Shown: piece after piece, positions 5,829-9,829 of the stretch | How the letters are laid out: every line of letters begins with the position of its first letter | Numbering within the stretch: the stretch's first letter is position 1 | From: an uncultured Pseudomonadota bacterium | GTDB lineage: Bacteria; Desulfobacterota_B; Binatia; UBA9968 | Direction: 5' to 3' | Assembly (NCBI GenBank): GCA_946478635.1 | Contig: CAMLCX010000151.1 | Span: 1 to 9,829, forward strand | Length of the DNA: 9,829 nt | Made by a program: the position numbers and the translations under genes | Notes under the pieces: model-generated | What the model was told of the DNA's origin: nothing | What the model saw: only the letters and a program-made list of their open reading frames with translations | Databases searched by the model: none

Positions 5829-7256
5829 ATGATTTCTTGCCTGGTTGCGCGTTGGCGCTGGCGCGTTCCTTGCGCGCTCGTGCTCGCGGCGGCAATGGCT
5901 TACACCGGCTGCAACTCCATTTCGGAGAGCCTTCCTTCTTTGCCGTCGTTGGGCCCGCCGAGCGAAGACGAAGAAGCGCGAATCAGCCGTGAATTCCGCC
6001 GCGAGGCGAAAAAATATTTCAAGTTCGTAAATAATCCCGAAGTTGAGCGCTACATCGACCGGATCGGGCGACGCATCTTGTCGGCAACCGGACCCCAGCC
6101 GTTTGATTACCGTTTTTTTGCCGTGGATGAAAACCAGTTGAATGCTTTTGCCGTCCCTGGCGGTTCGATCTACGTTTTTTCCGGTATGATCGAGCGGGCC
6201 AAAACCACCGACGAACTCGCCGGTGTCATGGGTCATGAAATTGTCCATATTAAAGCCCGCCACATGGCGCGAACTTCGGGACCGGACGCCATCTCAGTAC
6301 TCAGCCTATTGAGCATGGCGCTCCTAGCGCGCACGGGTAGCGGTGCCCAGGCGGCCGCCGTAGTCGGCCAGGCCGTGGCCGCGACCCGCCAAGCAGCCTA
6401 CAGCCGCCAGTTGGAGATGGAGGCGGACACCCTGGGCGCAAGGTACATGGCGTCCGCGGGTTTTGATCCCAAAGGCGCGATTGCGTTTCTCAAGACGCTG
6501 GATCAAGAGCGGTCGCTAAATCCGATCGATGTCCCAGCCTATATCATGAGCCACCCGATCACCCAGGAGCGCGTTGCCAACGCCGAGCTTGTCGTTCGAT
6601 CGCTTGGCCCCACGCAGCCGCGTGTTGAAAGTCCTGAATCATTGAAAAAAGTGCAAATGATTATTCGGATGGAGCGCCCCGGTCGAGAGGCGGTGGTGCA
6701 GGAATATGAGAAAGCGGCGCGGCAAAATCCGCAAAATGCCGAGGCACTCCACCTTCTTGGATTCGCTCACCTGCTCCAGGGACAGCTCCCGGAAGCTCAG
6801 CGAAATTTGGAACTGGCGCAGCAACTAAAACCGAATAATCCCGGCCTTCAACGCGATTTAGGCCGGCTGTATAGCGAAATCGGCAACTTCGCTTCGTCGC
6901 GCCAGGCTTTTGATCGAGCCGTGGCTTTGGACCCCAGCGAGCCCCTGACATTTCTTTATTTGGGAGAAATGCTGGAAAAGTCAGGCGATTTGCGTAGCGC
7001 AGCGGGCGCTTATATCAACGCCCAGAATCTCGCGCCTCTGTGGGAGCGCCCGCCGTATCGGCTCGGCATGGTTTATGGAAAACTTGACCGGCCCGGCGAT
7101 GGCTACTATTATCTCGGCCGCTCCTATGCGCTCCAGGACGAAGACGAGAGAGCGATCGCTGATTACGAGCGAGCAATTAAAATAGCCGGCGCAAACTCAC
7201 CGCGCGGACAAGTGATTCGGGAAGAGCTAACTGTCCTAAAAGCTAGGAAGCGATAG
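5829..7256 (+). CDS. M48 family zinc metalloprotease with C-terminal TPR repeats (BepA-like), probable lipoprotein
   Basis: Envelope metalloendopeptidase resembling BepA/YfgC, which in Escherichia coli assists or degrades outer-membrane assembly substrates. The 475 residues comprise an N-terminal signal with a probable lipobox (Cys28 in AYTGC; Tyr at -3 is unusual), an M48 domain (about 45-265) and TPRs. Zinc site: HEIVH with His136, Glu137 and His140, plus Glu196 in EMEAD as third ligand. His242 in SHPITQER matches the conserved HP motif that in BepA supplies a switch-like histidine. Four complete TPR units follow at exact 34-residue steps (304-337, 338-371, 372-405, 406-439), with partial units on either side. 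The ATG at 5829 is chosen because it starts the signal sequence. The frame stays open back to 5682, but that stretch holds the divergent Lon-like start and both promoters. No ribosome-binding site is present. Confidence 0.95.
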   Translation: MISCLVARWRWRVPCALVLAAAMAYTGCNSISESLPSLPSLGPPSEDEEARISREFRREAKKYFKFVNNPEVERYIDRIGRRILSATGPQPFDYRFFAVDENQLNAFAVPGGSIYVFSGMIERAKTTDELAGVMGHEIVHIKARHMARTSGPDAISVLSLLSMALLARTGSGAQAAAVVGQAVAATRQAAYSRQLEMEADTLGARYMASAGFDPKGAIAFLKTLDQERSLNPIDVPAYIMSHPITQERVANAELVVRSLGPTQPRVESPESLKKVQMIIRMERPGREAVVQEYEKAARQNPQNAEALHLLGFAHLLQGQLPEAQRNLELAQQLKPNNPGLQRDLGRLYSEIGNFASSRQAFDRAVALDPSEPLTFLYLGEMLEKSGDLRSAAGAYINAQNLAPLWERPPYRLGMVYGKLDRPGDGYYYLGRSYALQDEDERAIADYERAIKIAGANSPRGQVIREELTVLKARKR

Positions 7257-7258
7257 GA

Positions 7259-7633
7259 TTACGGATGCTCGGCCATGGCCGCGAGAGAAAGCGTTTTCGG
7301 GCGGTCCCGCTTTACATACCGATTCTCCCGCTTGAGCAGCGTTTCGCGCAAATACTGTGGGTCAAAACCTAGCAGATCGCAAATGTTAGTGAAGGAAAAC
7401 AGCCAGTCTGTATCAGTATCTTCAACCCATTCAATGGCGCTTAGATATTGGCACTGAGCCGCGCTGTTTTTCGATCCACGATATTTCTCAAGACACTCAA
7501 TCACATCCTTCAAAACCGCGATCATAAGGCGCTTCTCGCCTTCAAGCTTACGAGATAGCCCTCCCGAGCCGTAGAACTGTGAAGGCAAAAAAATGTCCGG
7601 CTCGAGAATTCTCGCTAGAAAATCATCGTACAT
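7259..7633 (-). CDS. Conserved-looking hypothetical protein, 124 residues, HTH-like C-terminal half
   Basis: I do not recognise a named family. The protein has no signal peptide or membrane segment. Residues 31-73 are predicted helical (EKRLMIAVLKDVIECLEKY, then AIEWVEDTD). Residues 77-101 read WLFSFTNICDLLGFDP followed by QYLRETLLK, a helix-turn-helix-like pattern with a conserved-looking LGFDP turn. From memory, similar short proteins with an aromatic 'DWLFSFENIC..LGL.P.YLR' core occur as hypotheticals in Deltaproteobacteria-like genomes; this needs a search. A DNA-binding or adaptor role is only a guess. The ATG is preceded by GGAGGAG, with the GGAGAG core about nine bases upstream, and by a plausible promoter. 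The stop codon lies 2 bp from the stop of the convergent M48 gene. Confidence 0.82.
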   Translation of the reverse strand: MYDDFLARILEPDIFLPSQFYGSGGLSRKLEGEKRLMIAVLKDVIECLEKYRGSKNSAAQCQYLSAIEWVEDTDTDWLFSFTNICDLLGFDPQYLRETLLKRENRYVKRDRPKTLSLAAMAEHP

Positions 7634-7669
7634 TAGTCAGCACTCTCCTCCGGTGAAACTGAATCCAAT

Positions 7670-7698
7670 CGTATACCACACGGTCCAGTGTCGCGCAA
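7670..7698 (-). promoter_or_regulatory. Candidate promoter for the 124-residue hypothetical gene
   Basis: On the minus strand, TTGCGC (7698-7693) and TATACG (7675-7670) have a 17-bp spacer, about 37 bases from the -10 to the ATG at 7633. The -35 match is weak and the -10 fair. A perfect 10-bp palindrome, ACCTGCAGGT, lies at 7711-7720, just upstream. Confidence 0.35.
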
Positions 7699-7863
7699 TA
7701 AAAAAACACCACCTGCAGGTCAGCGGGCGATACGGATTCCCCAACAAACTCAGTCTCTTGTGGAGCGCGTGAAAGACCCACCCGTGACGCGGATAAGACC
7801 CCTTATGCAGGGCTGCCGCCGTTGTGGATTAGGGGCTGGATTGAGGATTTAAACCCTGTTCGG

Positions 7864-8574
7864 TCAAATACCGTGCATGAGGCCGGCAAGCTTGGTCTTG
7901 GCAACATTGTGGTCCCAAACCTTTTGCACAACGGAATCCTTGCGCCGTTGTTTCATCACCCGCTGGGTCTCGTCCTCGTTGTAAACCATAACCGGACCCA
8001 GCAACGAAGCCTTGTAAAATCGCGACGCGGCTTCTTCGAGATCAACGCACCCGGCAAATACCCATTCGATGGAGTGGGCCACGACCATCGATCCGTGCCC
8101 CCGCAACATCACCGCGTCCGCATTGCCCAACGCTTTGGCAACCGCGTCGCCCTGCTCGATTGTATGAATAAGCGCCGGGTCCATATATTTCGGCAAAGGA
8201 CCGGGCCCGAAGAAGGCCCCGGGATTGGAAGATGCCGGATAGAAAGGCTTATCGACCATCGACAGAGTCGCGACCATATGGTTGTGCAGATGCGCGACGC
8301 TCTGGATATCGCTCCGCGCTTTGTAGGCCCGCGCGTGCATATTGACCTCGGACGGCGCTTTGTAGTTGCCTTCGATCAGTTTGCCTTCGAAATCTGTAAT
8401 CACCATATCGTCCGGCTGCACGGTAGCGCGACTCACCGGATGCGGCAGAATGACAAGGTGCTCCGAGCCGGGAATGCGCGCGCTGATATGGCCGCTATAA
8501 TCGACCAAACCGGCATTGAACAACATGCGTGACGACATGGCGAGTTTTACTTTTAGTTCTGATAATTCCGACAC
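7864..8574 (-). CDS. Class II aldolase/adducin family protein (fuculose-phosphate aldolase-like)
   Basis: Cytosolic zinc enzyme of the class II aldolase/adducin fold, a family that cleaves or decarboxylates sugar phosphates and related hydroxy-acids through an enediolate. The 236 residues match the usual 210-260. Seen: SGHISARIP (27-35), the catalytic glutamate Glu76 in PSEVNMH, zinc ligands His95 and His97 in AHLHNH, and the third zinc ligand His160 in RGHGSMV. The full set found in L-fuculose-1-phosphate aldolase is therefore present and the protein should be active. The substrate is not readable. Annotated relatives include fuculose-phosphate aldolases, ribulose-phosphate epimerases and carboxy-muconic semialdehyde decarboxylases; the last would fit aromatic catabolism but is speculative. 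The GTG start is firm: GAGGAG lies seven bases upstream. The gene has its own promoter and no close partner on its strand. Confidence 0.93.
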   Translation of the reverse strand: MSELSELKVKLAMSSRMLFNAGLVDYSGHISARIPGSEHLVILPHPVSRATVQPDDMVITDFEGKLIEGNYKAPSEVNMHARAYKARSDIQSVAHLHNHMVATLSMVDKPFYPASSNPGAFFGPGPLPKYMDPALIHTIEQGDAVAKALGNADAVMLRGHGSMVVAHSIEWVFAGCVDLEEAASRFYKASLLGPVMVYNEDETQRVMKQRRKDSVVQKVWDHNVAKTKLAGLMHGI

Positions 8575-8610
8575 GATGATACTCCTCTTCTAAAGACCAG
8601 GATTTTTTGT

Positions 8611-8639
8611 GCTATATCTTTCATTGCAAGAGAGTTCAA
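8611..8639 (-). promoter_or_regulatory. Sigma70-type promoter for the class II aldolase gene
   Basis: On the minus strand, TTGAAC (8639-8634) and TATAGC (8616-8611) are separated by 17 bp, four of six matches each. Transcription would begin near 8604, giving a leader of about 30 bases that carries the GAGGAG ribosome-binding site. It lies in the 143-bp gap shared with the divergent oligopeptidase gene. Confidence 0.5.
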
Positions 8640-8717
8640 CCGCCGCGCTTGCTCCCGTGGCTGAATCACCCTGGAAATCCGTCGCCAAAGTAATGAAAAG
8701 GACGTTTATTGTCTAAT

Positions 8718-9829
8718 ATGACTACGAACAGCGCCGCCGGGATAAGATGGGATTTGCGCGATCTCTATGCCGCCCACGATGATCCGAATATCGCCGCAAC
8801 AGTGAAGGATTGCCATGCCCGCGCCGAGAAATTTGCAGCGCGCTTTCGCCCGCTGCTGGAAAATCCGGAAATGCTCACCGCGGCCATGGTTCTTCAGGCG
8901 CTCGAGGAACTGGAAATCATCTACGAAGCCCTGGGCCGCGTCGGCAGTTACGCCGGGCTTGTTTATGCCGCCGACACCGCCAAACCGGAGTATCAGGACT
9001 TGGAGCAGCGGGTCGAGCAGCGCTCGACGGAGATCCGCAACCTCTTGCTCTTTTTTGAACTCGAATGGCTCAAGTTGGACGACGCGCTGGCCAACCGCAT
9101 CCTGGCTGACCCCTCGCTCGCGACTTATCGGCATTATCTCGCAAGCCTGCGGCGCTACCGGCCGCACACCTTGACCGAGCCCGAGGAAAAAATCCTCAAT
9201 GAGAGGGACAACACCGGCCGCAACGCTTTTGGCCGGCTTTTTTCCGAAATCACGTCATCCCTTTCATTCAACCTGGAAAGAAACGGCCAAAAGGAAGAAC
9301 TGAATCTCAGCCAAATTCTTTCACTGCTTCACGACCCGGACCGGATCGTGCGCCAGCGTGCCATGGAAACTCTCTATCAAGAACTCGCTCGACATGGCCA
9401 GGTGCTGACGTTTGTCTATGACACGCTCATTCAAGACAATTTGACTATGGATCGCCTGCGCAGCTACCCCGATCCGCTGGCGCAACGCCACCTGTCCAAT
9501 GAAATCGACGGCGCGGCGGTAAAAACCATGATGGCGGTCACGGAAGAAAATTACGGCTTGGCGCAGGATTACTTCGCGCTCAAAGCCAAACTCCTCCAGT
9601 TGCCGCGCCTCGCGCTTTACGATCAGTATGCCCCCGTCGGCAAAGAGGCCACGCCTTTCCCCTATGCTCAAGCCGAGCAGGCGATTCTCGAAGCCTTCGA
9701 AGCTTTCGACCCGAAGTTCCGGCACATCGCCGGCGAGTTTTTTGCCAAAAACTGGATCGACGCAGAGATCCGCAAAGGCAAACGCGGCGGCGCCTTCTGC
9801 GCCTCGCCCTCGCCGCGGCTTCATCCGTA
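8718..9829 (+). CDS. pepF: M3 family oligoendopeptidase F, N-terminal 370 residues (cut by window edge)
   Basis: Cytosolic zinc metallopeptidase of the thimet-oligopeptidase clan, which trims short peptides released by larger proteases. Seen: the PepF-type opening RWDLRDLY (10-17), a long all-helical N-terminal lobe, an EEKILNERDNTGRNAFGRLF segment (163-182 region), then NEIDGAAVKTMM and KGKRGGAFC (near 352-360) leading to SPRLHP at the edge. In the family the HExxH zinc motif follows GAFC by some 25-30 residues, so it lies just outside. Family length is about 590-610. The frame is open from the ATG at 8718 to the last base. That ATG has AAGGA only at 8698-8702, fifteen bases upstream. A TTG at 8709, in frame, has the same AAGGA at six bases and would add three residues, so it may be the true start. 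Confidence 0.94.
   Translation, partial: MTTNSAAGIRWDLRDLYAAHDDPNIAATVKDCHARAEKFAARFRPLLENPEMLTAAMVLQALEELEIIYEALGRVGSYAGLVYAADTAKPEYQDLEQRVEQRSTEIRNLLLFFELEWLKLDDALANRILADPSLATYRHYLASLRRYRPHTLTEPEEKILNERDNTGRNAFGRLFSEITSSLSFNLERNGQKEELNLSQILSLLHDPDRIVRQRAMETLYQELARHGQVLTFVYDTLIQDNLTMDRLRSYPDPLAQRHLSNEIDGAAVKTMMAVTEENYGLAQDYFALKAKLLQLPRLALYDQYAPVGKEATPFPYAQAEQAILEAFEAFDPKFRHIAGEFFAKNWIDAEIRKGKRGGAFCASPSPRLHP

Noticed and set aside
7700..7720. Palindrome followed by a T-run on the minus strand as a terminator for the aldolase gene
   Set aside because: The palindrome can form only a three-base-pair stem around a four-base loop, too weak for an intrinsic terminator.
7634..7863. Search for an RNA gene or small protein in the 230-bp gap
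   Set aside because: No tRNA-like cloverleaf, riboswitch core or frame with a ribosome-binding site was found; only the candidate promoter and palindrome are noted.
7822..8532. Plus-strand open frame (236 codons) mirroring the class II aldolase
   Set aside because: The minus-strand frame contains the complete catalytic and zinc residues. The plus frame is Arg/His-rich shadow sequence.
1..9829. CRISPR arrays, transposases, integrases, toxin-antitoxin pairs and other defence genes
   Set aside because: No spaced direct repeats of CRISPR type, terminal inverted repeats or recognisable mobile or defence proteins were seen on either strand.

Overview
The window looks like ordinary chromosomal DNA from a GC-rich, Gram-negative-type bacterium. 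The envelope-directed proteins (an HtrA protease with a Sec signal peptide and a BepA-like M48/TPR protein with a probable lipobox) imply a periplasm. The acyl-CoA dehydrogenase subgroup, the Lon-like protease and the short uncharacterised protein at 7259-7633 recall Deltaproteobacteria-like environmental lineages (Desulfobacterota, Binatota, Tectomicrobia and relatives). That placement is inference from memory of the families. There is no 16S rRNA gene, tRNA, phage, transposon or CRISPR in the window.

Layout, left to right. (1) 1-2070, minus strand: a short-chain dehydrogenase gene followed by an acyl-CoA dehydrogenase gene cut by the window edge. Between them lie about 200 bp holding an 8-bp-period TGGAGTNN array and a 23-codon orphan reading frame that ends in the dehydrogenase's Shine-Dalgarno sequence. 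(2) 2168-3241, plus: a secreted HtrA/DegS-type serine protease with one PDZ domain. (3) 3238-5706, minus: a Lon-like AAA+ protease of the LonB/LonC type (COG1067), whose stop codon overlaps that of htrA. (4) 5829-7256, plus: an M48 metalloprotease with four TPR repeats, divergent from the Lon-like gene. Back-to-back sigma70-type promoters sit between the two, and the M48 mRNA is predicted to be leaderless. (5) 7259-7633, minus: a small protein of unknown function with a helix-turn-helix-like C-terminal half, ending 2 bp from the M48 stop. (6) 7864-8574, minus: a class II aldolase/adducin family protein. (7) 8718-9829, plus: the N-terminal 370 residues of an M3 oligoendopeptidase F, cut just before its zinc motif.

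Two themes stand out. The left end and the class II aldolase suggest acyl-CoA or carbonyl metabolism. The middle and right carry four unrelated proteases: HtrA and M48/TPR for the envelope, a Lon-like protease and PepF for the cytosol. The protease genes alternate in strand, so they are separate transcription units rather than an operon. Any common role in protein quality control is inference.

I found no convincing undescribed multi-gene system. The items most worth a second look are the predicted leaderless M48 gene, the TGGAGTNN array, the unknown 124-residue protein, and active-site deviations in the HtrA and Lon-like proteins.
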